Virus record (IMG/VR): IMGVR_UViG_3300034072_000142
Coordinates: 1-34,981 of that record
Length of the DNA stretch: 34,981 nucleotides
Direction: 5' to 3' (one strand)
Source: a virus
Shown here: positions 5,678 through 13,878 of the stretch, in pieces
How the letters are laid out: every line of letters begins with the position of its first letter
Numbering within the stretch: the first letter of the stretch is position 1
Notes under the pieces: model-generated
The model's input: only the letters and a program-made list of their open reading frames with translations
Told to the model about the DNA's origin: nothing
Database searches by the model: none
Translations under genes and position numbers: made by a program

Positions 5678-6274
5678 ATGCAGAAAGTTTACGAAGCAAT
5701 AAGCAAAGTGATGAGTGCGATCTCCAAAGCAGGGATCGCCAAACAGAGAACTAACGAGGCGCAGAGATACCAGTTTCGCGGTATTGACGATGTATATAAC
5801 GCAATGGCTCCCATCCTTGCGGAGCATAAGCTGTGCATCCTTCCTCGAGTTACAGACCGTCAGGTTGTCGAGCGTGTCAACAAGTCTGGCACTGCTTTGT
5901 TCTACGTTACGGTCTCAATGGAGTTCGCTTTAGTCTCCGGCGAAGATGGCTCTAGCCACGTTATATCGACGATTGGCGAGGCTATGGACTCAGGTGATAA
6001 GGCAACTAACAAAGCAATGTCAGCGGCCTACAAGTACGCTCTTATGCAGGCCTTTTGCATCCCCACAGAGGGCGATAACGATAGTGAGAATCAGACTCAC
6101 GAAGTAGTGTCTGAATCCAACTTCGACAAGGATCTCGAGAAGATTGGTAGCGCTAACAAAGACAATCTTAGGAAAGTTTATGAGGAGGTTTTTGTTAAGC
6201 ACAAAAAGTCACCTGACCTTGTGAAACAAATCGAAGCAGCCAAAGACAAACGCAAGAAGGAGCTAGGACTGTGA
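5678..6274 (+). CDS. erf: Erf-family single-strand annealing recombinase
   Basis: The product has 198 residues. The N-terminal half carries the Erf signature: YQFRGIDDVYNAMAPILAEH (31-50) and GEAMDSGDKATNKAMSAAYK followed by YALMQAFCIPTE. The C-terminus is a charged Lys/Glu-rich tail. Erf proteins bind and anneal single-stranded DNA during phage recombination. Here it is followed by SSB and a YqaJ exonuclease-type gene, the expected partners. An AGGA site lies 9 bases before the start. The stop overlaps the next gene start (GTGA). Confidence 0.93.
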   Translation: MQKVYEAISKVMSAISKAGIAKQRTNEAQRYQFRGIDDVYNAMAPILAEHKLCILPRVTDRQVVERVNKSGTALFYVTVSMEFALVSGEDGSSHVISTIGEAMDSGDKATNKAMSAAYKYALMQAFCIPTEGDNDSENQTHEVVSESNFDKDLEKIGSANKDNLRKVYEEVFVKHKKSPDLVKQIEAAKDKRKKELGL

Positions 6275-6684
6275 GACCCGTTTACGAAACAGAACTTGAT
6301 AGAAAGCGAGAGCTAGCGGCTGCACAAGCATTTGCCGATCATTTTCACTACGACATCTACAGGCTTCCTAAGTTCTACCAAATGGACTTCGCTGCTTATC
6401 AAAACGGCCAGCTCGTGAGATGGATCGAAGTCAAAACAAGGACCTGTAAGTCAACGGACTACAACACCTACATGTTGGATTTCGCAAAGTTTGAGGCTGG
6501 CATCAACATACAAAACGCCTCCCAGCGACTTGCGCTCTTAGTTGTCCAGTGGTCAGACACAATGAAGTATTGGACGTTTCGACCCGGTTACACAATTAAG
6601 CCCGGTGGCCGTACAGACAGAGGAGATCCCGATGATGTTGTTCCTTGTGTTCATATTCCTATTCATCAATTTATAGCCGTATGA
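6271..6684 (+). CDS. PD-(D/E)XK nuclease-like protein
   Basis: The product is 137 residues from a GTG at 6271 that overlaps the erf stop. It shows the fold core D39 in QMDFAAY and E53-V-K55 in RWIEVKTRT, the D...ExK pattern of PD-(D/E)XK nucleases, preceded by an FADHFHYDIYRLPK strand. Its size and place suggest an endonuclease or resolvase that works with Erf. The substrate is unknown. The C-terminus ends with VPCVHIPIHQFIAV. Confidence 0.75.
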   Translation: MRPVYETELDRKRELAAAQAFADHFHYDIYRLPKFYQMDFAAYQNGQLVRWIEVKTRTCKSTDYNTYMLDFAKFEAGINIQNASQRLALLVVQWSDTMKYWTFRPGYTIKPGGRTDRGDPDDVVPCVHIPIHQFIAV

Positions 6685-7004
6685 AAGATCCTCATAAAGC
6701 CGTTGATTACATCCTTAAACATGCTCGTCAATTCGCCGATGCTAAAGCTCAAAGAGTCTATCTCGAGGAGTTTAGGAAGTCTAAGAAAGCTATCTTGATG
6801 AAGGCTAGTCTTGAGAGCGCTTTAGGGGCTCAGGAAAGAGACGCTTACGCTCACCCGGAGTATCTCGAGCTCTTAAAAGCATTAGAAGCTGCTGTGCAGA
6901 TCGAAGAGAAGTTACGGTGGGATCTGATTGCAGCGCAAGCAAGGATCGAGATCTGGAGGTCTGAGCAGGCAAACATGCGAGCCGACATCAGGAACACACA
7001 ATGA
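6681..7004 (+). CDS. Helical phage protein of unknown function
   Basis: The product is 107 residues from ATG 6681, which overlaps the previous stop (ATGA). It is almost entirely helical and charged, with AKAQRVYLEEFRKSKKAILM (about 20-39) and a long C-terminal helix rich in Glu, Ala and Arg. Proteins of this look are commonly found beside SSB and recombinase genes in phages. A structural or chaperone role in recombination is only a guess. The next gene overlaps it by 4 bases. Confidence 0.7.
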   Translation: MKDPHKAVDYILKHARQFADAKAQRVYLEEFRKSKKAILMKASLESALGAQERDAYAHPEYLELLKALEAAVQIEEKLRWDLIAAQARIEIWRSEQANMRADIRNTQ

Positions 7005-7294
7005 ACTGGAGATCTAAGAAACTACTTGAGGCTTGCAGAGAACTCCCCTGTGGTCTTTGTGGTGTCGAGGATGGAACGGTGGTCGCGGCTCACTCTAATC
7101 AACAGAAAGACGGTAAAGGAACGGGTATCAAGGCACATGACTTTAGGGTCGCGGCTTTATGTTATCGGTGTCACATGCAAATAGATCAAGGAGGTGCAGG
7201 TAAAGAAGAGAAAAGACAAGCGTGGGAAGAAGCACACAGAAAGACGATTGGATTGTTATTTGAAAAAGGAATAGTGAATGTCATCAGTAAATAA
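7001..7294 (+). CDS. HNH-like zinc-binding protein (DUF1364-like)
   Basis: This 97-residue protein has C17-x2-C20, H31, C54-x2-C57-H58 and D62. The segment [20 protein letters not shown] is followed by [12 protein letters not shown]. This matches the zinc-bound beta-beta-alpha layout of HNH nucleases and the DUF1364 group found in phage recombination regions. It may be a structure-specific nuclease. It overlaps SSB by 17 bases, so the two are co-translated. Confidence in the fold is good and in the activity only moderate. Confidence 0.75.
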   Translation: MNWRSKKLLEACRELPCGLCGVEDGTVVAAHSNQQKDGKGTGIKAHDFRVAALCYRCHMQIDQGGAGKEEKRQAWEEAHRKTIGLLFEKGIVNVISK

Positions 7295-7634
7295 AGTGAT
7301 CCTAATTGGTAACGTAGGAAAAGATCCTGAGTGCCGTTACACAGAATCAGGTTCAGCCGTAGCGACTTTAAGTCTGGCAACCACAAACCGTAGGAAGAAC
7401 AAACAGGGCGAGACCGTAGAAGAAACTGAATGGCATCGTGTTGTCGCTTACGGGAAGTTGGCAGAGATTATCGAGAAGTACATCGACAAGGGAAAGCCTA
7501 TCTACATAGAGGGACGTTTACAGACTCGGAAGTGGACAGACAAACAAGGTGTTGACAGATACACGACTGAAGTCGTTGCGGACATCATGCAAATGCTCGG
7601 ACAGAAAAATAAGTCTGAAGAGCCCGCATTCTGA
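7278..7634 (+). CDS. ssb: Single-stranded DNA-binding protein
   Basis: The product is 118 residues with a clear OB-fold opening ([20 protein letters not shown]), the central [16 protein letters not shown] and [11 protein letters not shown], all hallmarks of bacterial-type SSB. The linker is very short and the acidic tip is EEPAF in place of the usual DDDIPF. The tip may bind a phage partner such as Erf or the YqaJ protein. Bacterial SSB is about 60 residues longer, mainly in the linker. Confidence 0.95.
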   Translation: MSSVNKVILIGNVGKDPECRYTESGSAVATLSLATTNRRKNKQGETVEETEWHRVVAYGKLAEIIEKYIDKGKPIYIEGRLQTRKWTDKQGVDRYTTEVVADIMQMLGQKNKSEEPAF

Positions 7635-8218
7635 TGGAACAAGGCACAGAGGAGTGGAGGCGTGCAAGATTAGGGAAGGTGACAGCTTCCCGCGTCTCAG
7701 ATGCGCGAGCCAAAAAAGGTACGGCTACAAGGGCGAATTACATCGCAGACATCATCGCGGAAAGACTCACAGGAACGGTAGCCGAGACATTTACAAACAG
7801 TTATATGGAATGGGGAACACTGAATGAGCCACTTGCACGAGCTGCGTATCAAATACGAACCGAAAGGTGGGTGGAGCAAGTTGCTCTTGTGGATCATCCG
7901 ACGATCCATAACTTTGCAGCATCGCCTGATGGTCTTGTTGGTGACGGGCTCATCGAAATAAAGTGCCCCAAAACTTCGACGCACATAAGCTATCTAACCG
8001 CGGGCGAAGTTCCTACAACCTACAAGAATCAGATGCTCGCACAGATGGCTTGTACGGGCCGCAGATGGGTCGATTTCGTTTCCTTTGATCCTAGACTGCC
8101 CGAGAGATTACAGCTCTTTGTGGTGCGTTTTGAGCCGTCTGAGGAGGATATTAAAAGTCTTGAAACGGACGTTGTTAATTTTCTGAACGAAGTGGATAAT
8201 TTAATGGAGCGACTATGA
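7634..8218 (+). CDS. YqaJ/lambda-exonuclease-type recombination nuclease
   Basis: The product has 194 residues. It opens with GTEEWRRARLGKVTASRVSD and carries the catalytic layout E65 (GTLNEP), D99 (SPDG), E108-I-K110 (IEIKCP) and a closing YKNQMLAQMACTGRRW region, matching the YqaJ family. These are 5'-3' exonucleases that expose single strands for the annealing protein. With Erf and SSB it completes a Red-like system. The start ATG overlaps the ssb stop by one base. Confidence 0.93.
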   Translation: MEQGTEEWRRARLGKVTASRVSDARAKKGTATRANYIADIIAERLTGTVAETFTNSYMEWGTLNEPLARAAYQIRTERWVEQVALVDHPTIHNFAASPDGLVGDGLIEIKCPKTSTHISYLTAGEVPTTYKNQMLAQMACTGRRWVDFVSFDPRLPERLQLFVVRFEPSEEDIKSLETDVVNFLNEVDNLMERL

Positions 8219-8397
8219 ACTGGAAGGAATTGATTGAAAGCCAACGATCCCCACGAACCTTCAGACCTGTTGAGGAGATCTGGCGAGAACACGGCTGGAG
8301 ACCACCCTCCACAGAGTGCCCAGACACCATTGAAAAGCACCGGGCCTTTAGAGCGTGGTCAATGGCTGGAGATCATCAAAGCGGTGAAGTCCAGTGA
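8215..8397 (+). CDS. Small phage protein of unknown function
   Basis: The product is 60 residues, starting ATGA-coupled to the YqaJ stop. It begins MNWKELIESQRSPRTFRPVE and has WREHGWRPPSTE near residue 24-35. Its sequence looks like a genuine phage protein rather than a chance frame. From 8234 on, a second frame overlaps it for more than 160 bases. The two may be separate overlapping genes or parts of one product joined by frameshifting. Confidence 0.55.
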   Translation: MNWKELIESQRSPRTFRPVEEIWREHGWRPPSTECPDTIEKHRAFRAWSMAGDHQSGEVQ

Positions 8398-8629
8398 TCG
8401 ATCGGAGATTGCGCAGGCTTATGAAGCTGCTATGCCGTATGTCGTTGCGGATTGGGCTAACTGGCTTTTATCGAAGCCTCGTGCGGCTCGGCTACCGCTG
8501 ATAGAAAAGATCGCAAAACATCACGGGGACGAAGTTGGGGAAATGGTGAAAAGAAAACTTACCGAGCTACACCGCGACTCTTCTCGAAACTTCTCATGCC
8601 TGCAATCCCCAACATCCCGCTCAAAATAA
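8234..8629 (+). CDS. Unknown protein in overlapping frame, end of rightward unit
   Basis: The product is 131 residues from a TTG at 8234, with AAGGA 5 bases upstream. The credible core is GQWLEIIKAVKSSDRSEIAQ followed by MPYVVADWANWLLSKPRAAR (about residues 40-85). The first 35 residues overlap the 60-residue gene in another frame and may not be used. The last 20 residues run antisense through the end of the holin gene. No family is named. Confidence 0.5.
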   Translation: MKANDPHEPSDLLRRSGENTAGDHPPQSAQTPLKSTGPLERGQWLEIIKAVKSSDRSEIAQAYEAAMPYVVADWANWLLSKPRAARLPLIEKIAKHHGDEVGEMVKRKLTELHRDSSRNFSCLQSPTSRSK

Positions 8630-8972
8630 CCCAGAGAGCATCAGTGTCCAACATAGGAGGAGGCTTTACCTCCTTTGGAACATATCCCTCAGCCTGCAAC
8701 CAGACCCACGCCCAGACGAGAATGGGGTAGAGAAGGAACTGGTAGAACATAGCACCAGCACCAACCCAGCCTATCGCGGGCCTCCATCCGGCCACAAAGA
8801 GATTCTGATTCGCAGCCTCGACTTTGTTAACTTCCATCTGACCGAGGTCAACAGCCTGATCTATTCTTTTAGCCTCAAGCTCAAGTTCCATCCGCTCTTT
8901 GTCGGACGTGTGAAGGTCTCCGATCACCTTACCGACAGAGTCAACGATAGATGAAATGCCGAGGATGTTCAC
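8559..8972 (-). CDS. Holin, three-TM gene-transfer-agent type
   Basis: The product has 137 residues. An amphipathic N-terminal half (SDKERMELELEAKRI) is followed by FVAGWRPAIGWVGAGAMFYQ, a second hydrophobic stretch FLLYPILVWAWVWL and a third at ALWVILSGMLGIAGMRSFEK. This matches the 3TM GTA-type holin family. It would permeabilise the inner membrane to release or activate the endolysin encoded just upstream, with which it overlaps by 4 bases. Its end is convergent with the rightward unit. Confidence 0.88.
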   Translation of the reverse strand: MNILGISSIVDSVGKVIGDLHTSDKERMELELEAKRIDQAVDLGQMEVNKVEAANQNLFVAGWRPAIGWVGAGAMFYQFLLYPILVWAWVWLQAEGYVPKEVKPPPMLDTDALWVILSGMLGIAGMRSFEKSRGVAR

Positions 8973-9463
8973 AGCTTCAGTGCTCGGTTAAGCCAGCCTA
9001 AAAGAAACTTGATCTGTGACCTATCTCTCATCACGATGTCTCTATATCTAGCGATCTTTGCAAGCGCATAGGAAGCCACAAAAAGCTCTTCGTTCATCTG
9101 GTTGAGGGCTTGTATGGTCTTAGCCCCGATAACGCCGTCTGGGGCCGTTTTAACGCATATCTGGGCAAGTTTGGAAGCTACAGAAACACCCGCGTTAACT
9201 GCGAAGTTAAAAATAGAGGAAGCGATGACAGGATTGAGTTGGTCGCCCTGTACGCGATCCCAGAACTCAGACTTGTAAAAGTCCCTGACCATCTGAGTCG
9301 GTGGAGTTTCTTCTCTGTCGATAAAGCCCCATCCCGGCCAGTGCGGGTTCTTGTTTCTCGCAATGCCCGCGTAGGTTAATCCGCCGGTGTCGCCATCAAT
9401 CTTATGCAGGACGTATCCACCTTCGTCCTCGATCATCTTATTGAAGGCCGCTTCAAAACTCAT
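8969..9463 (-). CDS. Endolysin, glycoside hydrolase family 108
   Basis: The product has 164 residues. The EGGY motif with the likely catalytic Glu (E14), followed by GDTGGLTYAGIARNKNPHWP, marks a GH108 N-acetylmuramidase. The second half (VIASSIFNFAVNAGV and APDGVIGAKTIQALNQMNEE) fits the usual PG_binding_3 module. No signal peptide is present, so export depends on the holin. The next gene starts within its final bases (4-base overlap). Confidence 0.93.
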   Translation of the reverse strand: MSFEAAFNKMIEDEGGYVLHKIDGDTGGLTYAGIARNKNPHWPGWGFIDREETPPTQMVRDFYKSEFWDRVQGDQLNPVIASSIFNFAVNAGVSVASKLAQICVKTAPDGVIGAKTIQALNQMNEELFVASYALAKIARYRDIVMRDRSQIKFLLGWLNRALKL

Positions 9464-9693
9464 TTATCAACTTTGGCATCGAGCTTGTCAAAGATCCTGC
9501 TTAACATGATCTTGATCTCGGTAATGTCTTGCTGATAATCAGACTTTAATACATAAGTATGGGGTAGACCCTTTTCCAACTCACCTAGATCCTTTTGCAG
9601 ATCTTTCTGGGCTTCCCAGAGAACACGGAAGAACCAACCGGCTACGGCACATAAAACACCGAAGAGACCGTTAATCAGATTTTGACTTTCCAT
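9460..9693 (-). CDS. Small membrane-anchored coiled-coil protein of the lysis region
   Basis: The product has 77 residues. One N-terminal hydrophobic helix (LINGLFGVLCAVAGWFF, about 6-22) is followed by a charged helical stretch (KDLQKDLGELEKGL) and a closing coiled coil (ITEIKIMLSRIFDKLDAKVD). The topology resembles XhlA-like or spanin-like lysis accessories. No lipobox and no separate outer-membrane partner is visible, so it is not called a spanin. It overlaps the glycosyltransferase end by 23 bases. Confidence 0.65.
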   Translation of the reverse strand: MESQNLINGLFGVLCAVAGWFFRVLWEAQKDLQKDLGELEKGLPHTYVLKSDYQQDITEIKIMLSRIFDKLDAKVDK

Positions 9694-10732
9694 AGTAGTC
9701 GAGATTCCTAATCAGCCGTTCATCATTAGGAGACAGTCTGACTGCCTCGGTCCCGTGTCGTATGGCTTCGTCTCTCAGGCCTAAATTGTAAGCAGAAATC
9801 GCTGCTAAGTCATGTGGCTTGAATCCCCACACCTCGGGGTCACAAGTATAGACAAGCTCTTTGTTCTTGATCTCTAAAGCCATCGTCGCTGCGTGATAAC
9901 ACTCTTTCCACATCGACTTTGTGTAGTAGGACATCGCAGCGTCCACCCACGGCTCTCGAGTTCCCGGAGCCTCGGCTATGGACATCCGAAACCACTTGAG
10001 AGCTTCCCAGCCGTTGAGTTTGTGGTCGTAAGCCTTCCCTAACAGTCTCATCGCATAACACCGCTCATTCGGCCACGTCGCTTCTGGCATGTTCAGATAC
10101 GTCTTTAGAGCGTCTATAGCCTCATCCCAGAGATGATAGAAGGTAAGCTCACGGGCGAAGTAGAAAGCGTTTCTAGGGCACCTAGGATCCTCTTTAACGG
10201 CCATCCTTAGAAGGTCGAGATACTGCCCTCGTGACTTAGTGGGATCGGGATGGTGAGAGACGAGAAGCATGTCTGTTTGGGCATAGACTTCTTTGATGCG
10301 GAGATCGGGTCTAGGGTATTCATGAATACTATGGTGGAACCTGTAGCCCTTCTTTGCGAAGATCTTTTCGTAGTAAAAGCAAATGCCTTGACCCCAGTCG
10401 AATTTATATCTAAGTCTTGTAGTCTCTGGGGTCCAGACCCTTTCTATTTCCTCACGCCATCCGGGCTCAAGAACCTCATCAAGATCAAGGGAGACGATTA
10501 CATCAACGTCAGCAGGCACTAAAGCTAGAGCAGCGTTTCTTGCTAGGTCAAAACGCCACGGGATGATTGAGATGTCGTAAACAGTAATACCGCACTCTCT
10601 AGCAAGATCAGCGGTTCCATCTGTTGAGCCTGTGTCAGCAAGAATGATTAAGTCGGCATCTTTGGCCGACTCGTAAAAACGCTTTACAAACTGAGCTTCG
10701 TTTTTTGAGATTGCGTTAACGCATATTTTCAT
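9671..10732 (-). CDS. GT2-type glycosyltransferase with C-terminal TPR-like repeats
   Basis: The product has 353 residues. The N-terminal domain has the GT-A nucleotide-binding pattern MKICVNAISKNEAQFVKRFY, DTGSTDGT (33-40) and the metal-binding D83-L-D85 in SLDLDE. The C-terminal half (about 190-345) is a run of helical pairs with TPR character (YAMRLLGKAYDHKLNGWEAL, AISAYNLGLRDEAIRHGTEA). Such enzymes in phages can modify host surface sugars, capsid or tail proteins. Its place between lysis and tail appendage genes does not settle the target. Confidence 0.85.
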   Translation of the reverse strand: MKICVNAISKNEAQFVKRFYESAKDADLIILADTGSTDGTADLARECGITVYDISIIPWRFDLARNAALALVPADVDVIVSLDLDEVLEPGWREEIERVWTPETTRLRYKFDWGQGICFYYEKIFAKKGYRFHHSIHEYPRPDLRIKEVYAQTDMLLVSHHPDPTKSRGQYLDLLRMAVKEDPRCPRNAFYFARELTFYHLWDEAIDALKTYLNMPEATWPNERCYAMRLLGKAYDHKLNGWEALKWFRMSIAEAPGTREPWVDAAMSYYTKSMWKECYHAATMALEIKNKELVYTCDPEVWGFKPHDLAAISAYNLGLRDEAIRHGTEAVRLSPNDERLIRNLDYYGKSKSD

Positions 10733-10749
10733 GTCGTGTATCCATTGTT

Positions 10750-11067
10750 TTATATAGAATCTGCGCCTACAGAATCGCTAGGAACAATCCACTGACATGT
10801 CGCTTCATCAAGCGTTGCATCATCACTAGGGCGTGGTGGAATAAACGCATCCCGCACTGCATCAAACGTATAGCCAATCCCAGCATAGTTCTTTCTGAAA
10901 TTAGCGTTATACGAGGTCTGCTTCCACGTTCCACCGAGCAAACGCTCACAGAAGGCTGCGCCGATGTATTCCTTCTCCACGCCGAAAGCATCAGCCGTGT
11001 CTTTGTTGTCTACAACGATCACTTGTTGGACGATGTTGTTTTCGTCAATGCGGGCGTAGTGAGCCAT
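10750..11067 (-). CDS. Conserved tail-region protein, unknown
   Basis: The product is 105 residues from ATG 11067, placed just after the previous stop (TGAATG) with a GGAGG site. It opens MAHYARIDENNIVQQVIVVD and holds GGTWKQTSYNANFRKNYAGI, a motif set often seen in small proteins beside tail fibre genes of aquatic phages. A structural or fibre-assembly role is likely but not shown. Confidence 0.7.
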   Translation of the reverse strand: MAHYARIDENNIVQQVIVVDNKDTADAFGVEKEYIGAAFCERLLGGTWKQTSYNANFRKNYAGIGYTFDAVRDAFIPPRPSDDATLDEATCQWIVPSDSVGADSI

Positions 11068-11670
11068 TCAAGCCTCCAGTTTCAATCCAGTTAAGTCCAT
11101 CTCTTCCCCAACAGTACCCACAGGGAAGGTATTAAACGATAAAGATATACGGGTTGTTTCACCCTGCACATTAGGAACCATGTGCGTCAATGATGAGGGA
11201 AACAGAATCAGTCTGCCTGCATAAGCCTCAAACCACCAACTCTCTGAGTTATACGCATTCCAGTTATCGGTGGGAAACTTGATCTGTTGCCAGCCATCTT
11301 TGTAAAAGTAAATCCGGTCATCAGGATTAGTCTGCACATAAAACACACCTGAGATGTACGAATTGGGGTGTGCGTGCTTGTGGTGGTACTGACCTTGTTC
11401 TGAGTAATTGCACCAGCTTTGCGTAACGCGCAAGGACACGTTGTGCTTTGGGTTGACAGTGGATTTGAAGTATTCACTCACCGAATCTTCAATGAATGAT
11501 CTGAGTGATGTTAAGGCTGGATCACGCAATACAAAGTTATTCGTGCTTGTTGTGTTACCCATATTCGGTCTGGTCTCAAGCTCACGGATGAAGAACAACT
11601 CTTCATCGCTTAACGGGCGACCGAGATCGGCAAAACCTACCGCTGTGGGGAATAGGTTATGCAATTGCAT
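11068..11670 (-). CDS. 2OG-Fe(II) oxygenase-like protein
   Basis: The product is 200 residues from ATG 11670. A TTG two codons earlier is possible. The cupin-like core shows HHKHAHPNSYISGVFYVQ (96-113) with H99/H101 as likely iron ligands. A distal H163 follows in SSLTHMVPN, and R174 in ETTRISLSFN would bind 2-oxoglutarate. This fits the phage 2OG-FeII_Oxy_5-type group. Substrates of these phage enzymes are mostly unknown. Its place among tail appendage genes suggests a phage or host surface target. The start overlaps the upstream gene by 14 bases. Confidence 0.8.
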   Translation of the reverse strand: MQLHNLFPTAVGFADLGRPLSDEELFFIRELETRPNMGNTTSTNNFVLRDPALTSLRSFIEDSVSEYFKSTVNPKHNVSLRVTQSWCNYSEQGQYHHKHAHPNSYISGVFYVQTNPDDRIYFYKDGWQQIKFPTDNWNAYNSESWWFEAYAGRLILFPSSLTHMVPNVQGETTRISLSFNTFPVGTVGEEMDLTGLKLEA

Positions 11671-11914
11671 CTTCAATCTCTTTCATCTTGATGCCCATTT
11701 CCTCTAACTGCTCAGGAAGCCACATCGTAGGGATTGACTCTTCAAACTCTTTGATCTTGTCCATCACCCAGTAAACCTCATCCATACTCGGACAGGGGCG
11801 TGGATCATCCCAGCGTGTGAATTGATTGTTTGTGATTTCCCACTTAGCACCGGGGCGAAGCATGTGCATCGCCGTATCAATGCCGAGGAAGCGGTAAATT
11901 TTTGTGTTTTCCAT
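11657..11914 (-). CDS. Unknown phage protein in appendage region
   Basis: This 85-residue acidic protein begins MENTKIYRFLGIDTAMHMLR and has RWDDPRPCPSMDEVYWVMDK in its middle. No membrane segment or catalytic motif is visible. It resembles small proteins that follow tail fibre genes in aquatic phages, but no function is recognised. It lies 8 bases after the glycine-rich protein and overlaps the oxygenase start. Confidence 0.65.
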   Translation of the reverse strand: MENTKIYRFLGIDTAMHMLRPGAKWEITNNQFTRWDDPRPCPSMDEVYWVMDKIKEFEESIPTMWLPEQLEEMGIKMKEIEDAIA

Positions 11915-11922
11915 TTGACCTC

Positions 11923-13878
11923 TTATTGATTTATTTTGATGATGACGATACCGGAGCCGCCAGTTCCTGATGGCGCTCCCCCCGTATAAGAACCACCGCC
12001 GCCACCGCCGGTATTAGCCGTTCCCGAAACAGCCGGGGTCGTAAACACACCACCATTACCTCCGCCACCTTTTTGACTTGCTGGACTTGAAACACCGCCT
12101 CCTAATCCGCCTGTAGCCGGAGCTTCAAATGCTGCACCGCCCCCGCCGCCAGCGTAGTAAACGGTTGATCCGCTAATTGTAGAAAGCTGCGCCAATCCAC
12201 CATTTCCTCCAGCAGAATTAGACGCTGCCCCGCCAGCACCACCAGCGCCACCACCGCCCCCGCCACCATACGAAGGTGGGTTAGTTGCATTGGGTCCTCC
12301 GTTAAATCCTTGATAAGCCACAGCCGGAGCGCCATTACCACCAGCGGAAGGTGCTGAAGGTGTATTTCCACTGCCAAACGGTTGAGACGTTACATACCCC
12401 AAAGAACCTCCACCGGAACCGCCATTTCCGGCCGCACTTGCAGGCTGCCCAGAGGCTTTACCACCGCCCCGACCTCCGCCATACGATTTAAGAGTATTTG
12501 TACCGGCACCGGTTGGACTTTCTGTAATTGGAGACCCTGCTATTGAAGAGTCAAAGCCCACAGTTCCTGCTGGGCCACCGGCTCCAACAGTGATCGTATA
12601 TTCATTAGTTGGAGTAACTGTCAATCCCGTTCCCGTTCTAAACCCACCAGCACCCCCGCCACCGGTAACGTAAGATCCATCTCCGGTAATGCCGCCACCA
12701 CCTCCGCCACCAACCACTAAGTAATCAATGCTGGTCACGCCTGTCGGGCAAGTCCATTGCCCCGAACCCTTGAATACGAAAACACTCTGTGATGGTGCTT
12801 GATATTTCAGAATGACAATGCCGGAGCCGCCTGCGGCAGCATTTGAACTATTTCCAGTTCCACCACCACCTCCACCAGAGTTCGTAGTCCCTGCCGTAGC
12901 AGACGCTGGAGTTAATGCGCCAGTTCCACCGCCACCAATACCACCAGCACCACCACCTGCATTTGCATTACCCCCGCCTCCACCACCACCGGCGTAATAA
13001 CCTGTTGATGGTGATCCGCCAGGGCCAGCTCCACCGTAGGAGGATGCAAAAGATGGCCCTTGAGTTCCAGCCCCGCCTGCGCCACCAGTGCCTCCAGAAC
13101 CAGAGCTTCCATTACTACCTGCGGCAGATGATCCGCCACCCCCGCCACCAGCTCTATATGAGCCAGAATTTGTTACGGTTGAGCCGCCGTTATAACCCTG
13201 ACGCGCTGCCGAAATAAAGGGCGACCCAGGGTAAATACCCGACCCACCTGAATAGGCTATGGCGCTAGAATTTGAAGCTCCTCCTCCAGAACCGCCGTTT
13301 TTCCCATTACCACCGTCATCACCTCCTCCACCACCAAAAGCATTGATACCACTAAGCGAGCCAGTGATTGTTGTGCTTGATACTGTTTGACTTGTATTAA
13401 CGGTATAGGTTCCAGCGCCGCCTGTTCCCGTTCCATAAGCAGTGATAACTGTCCCTGACGCAACACCTGTACCTGATAAAGCCATTCCAGCATAAAAGGT
13501 GTTTGTAACGGTTCCACCAACAGTTAATGTTGTACCGGATATAGATGAGGCTGTGCCAGAAGCATTTGAAATAGACGGATCATTACTAATACTCGTGCCG
13601 CTGATAGAGGAATTTCCTCCTGTAATACCACCTGCCGCACCACCTGCTCCTACTATGATTGTATAGTCGCTTCCAGCCGTTACTGCTTGACCAGCGGCTG
13701 TGCGATAACCACCTGCTCCTCCGCCACCCTGGCTACCACCTCCGCCCCCACCAACTACTAAATACTCAATCTCAGTCACGCCAGTAGGGCAAGTCCACGT
13801 TGAGGTTGCTGTGAAGGTTTGGATGATGGTGAACTTCTTAGCAGCACCACCCAAAAGCATATTAAGAATGCCTGTCAT
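11923..13878 (-). CDS. Glycine-rich tail appendage protein with duplicated module
   Basis: The product is 651 residues from ATG 13878, which is ATGA-coupled to the upstream stop and has GGAAG 6 bases before it. Two related modules each start with an [20 protein letters not shown]-type segment (second copy: [20 protein letters not shown]), then VVGGGGGG. Long runs of Gly, Ser and Ala follow, each ending in GGSGIVI(L/I)K. Such glycine-rich proteins are adhesin-like structural parts of tail fibres. The repetitive content makes exact length variation between relatives likely. Confidence 0.85.
   Translation of the reverse strand: MTGILNMLLGGAAKKFTIIQTFTATSTWTCPTGVTEIEYLVVGGGGGGSQGGGGAGGYRTAAGQAVTAGSDYTIIVGAGGAAGGITGGNSSISGTSISNDPSISNASGTASSISGTTLTVGGTVTNTFYAGMALSGTGVASGTVITAYGTGTGGAGTYTVNTSQTVSSTTITGSLSGINAFGGGGGDDGGNGKNGGSGGGASNSSAIAYSGGSGIYPGSPFISAARQGYNGGSTVTNSGSYRAGGGGGGSSAAGSNGSSGSGGTGGAGGAGTQGPSFASSYGGAGPGGSPSTGYYAGGGGGGGNANAGGGAGGIGGGGTGALTPASATAGTTNSGGGGGGTGNSSNAAAGGSGIVILKYQAPSQSVFVFKGSGQWTCPTGVTSIDYLVVGGGGGGGITGDGSYVTGGGGAGGFRTGTGLTVTPTNEYTITVGAGGPAGTVGFDSSIAGSPITESPTGAGTNTLKSYGGGRGGGKASGQPASAAGNGGSGGGSLGYVTSQPFGSGNTPSAPSAGGNGAPAVAYQGFNGGPNATNPPSYGGGGGGGAGGAGGAASNSAGGNGGLAQLSTISGSTVYYAGGGGGAAFEAPATGGLGGGVSSPASQKGGGGNGGVFTTPAVSGTANTGGGGGGSYTGGAPSGTGGSGIVIIKINQ

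Noticed and set aside
5512-5754. An 80-residue frame beginning MNEDYYFDRMLYEHDRERE
   Set aside because: It has no ribosome site, starts right on the terminator T-run and overlaps erf by 77 bases. The 35-residue membrane peptide in another frame fits better. It is kept as an alternative in the notes only.
8658-8674. AGGAGG...CCTCCT stem as a terminator for convergent units
   Set aside because: The stem is only 6 pairs, it has no real T-run on either strand, and it lies inside the holin coding sequence.
9460-9693. Spanin (Rz-like) assignment
   Set aside because: It has one membrane helix and a coiled coil, but no overlapping outer-membrane lipoprotein partner and no lipobox.
12812-13217. Plus-strand open frames rich in Pro or His opposite the glycine-rich gene
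   Set aside because: They are low-complexity mirrors of Gly codons on the minus strand, without credible starts or gene context.
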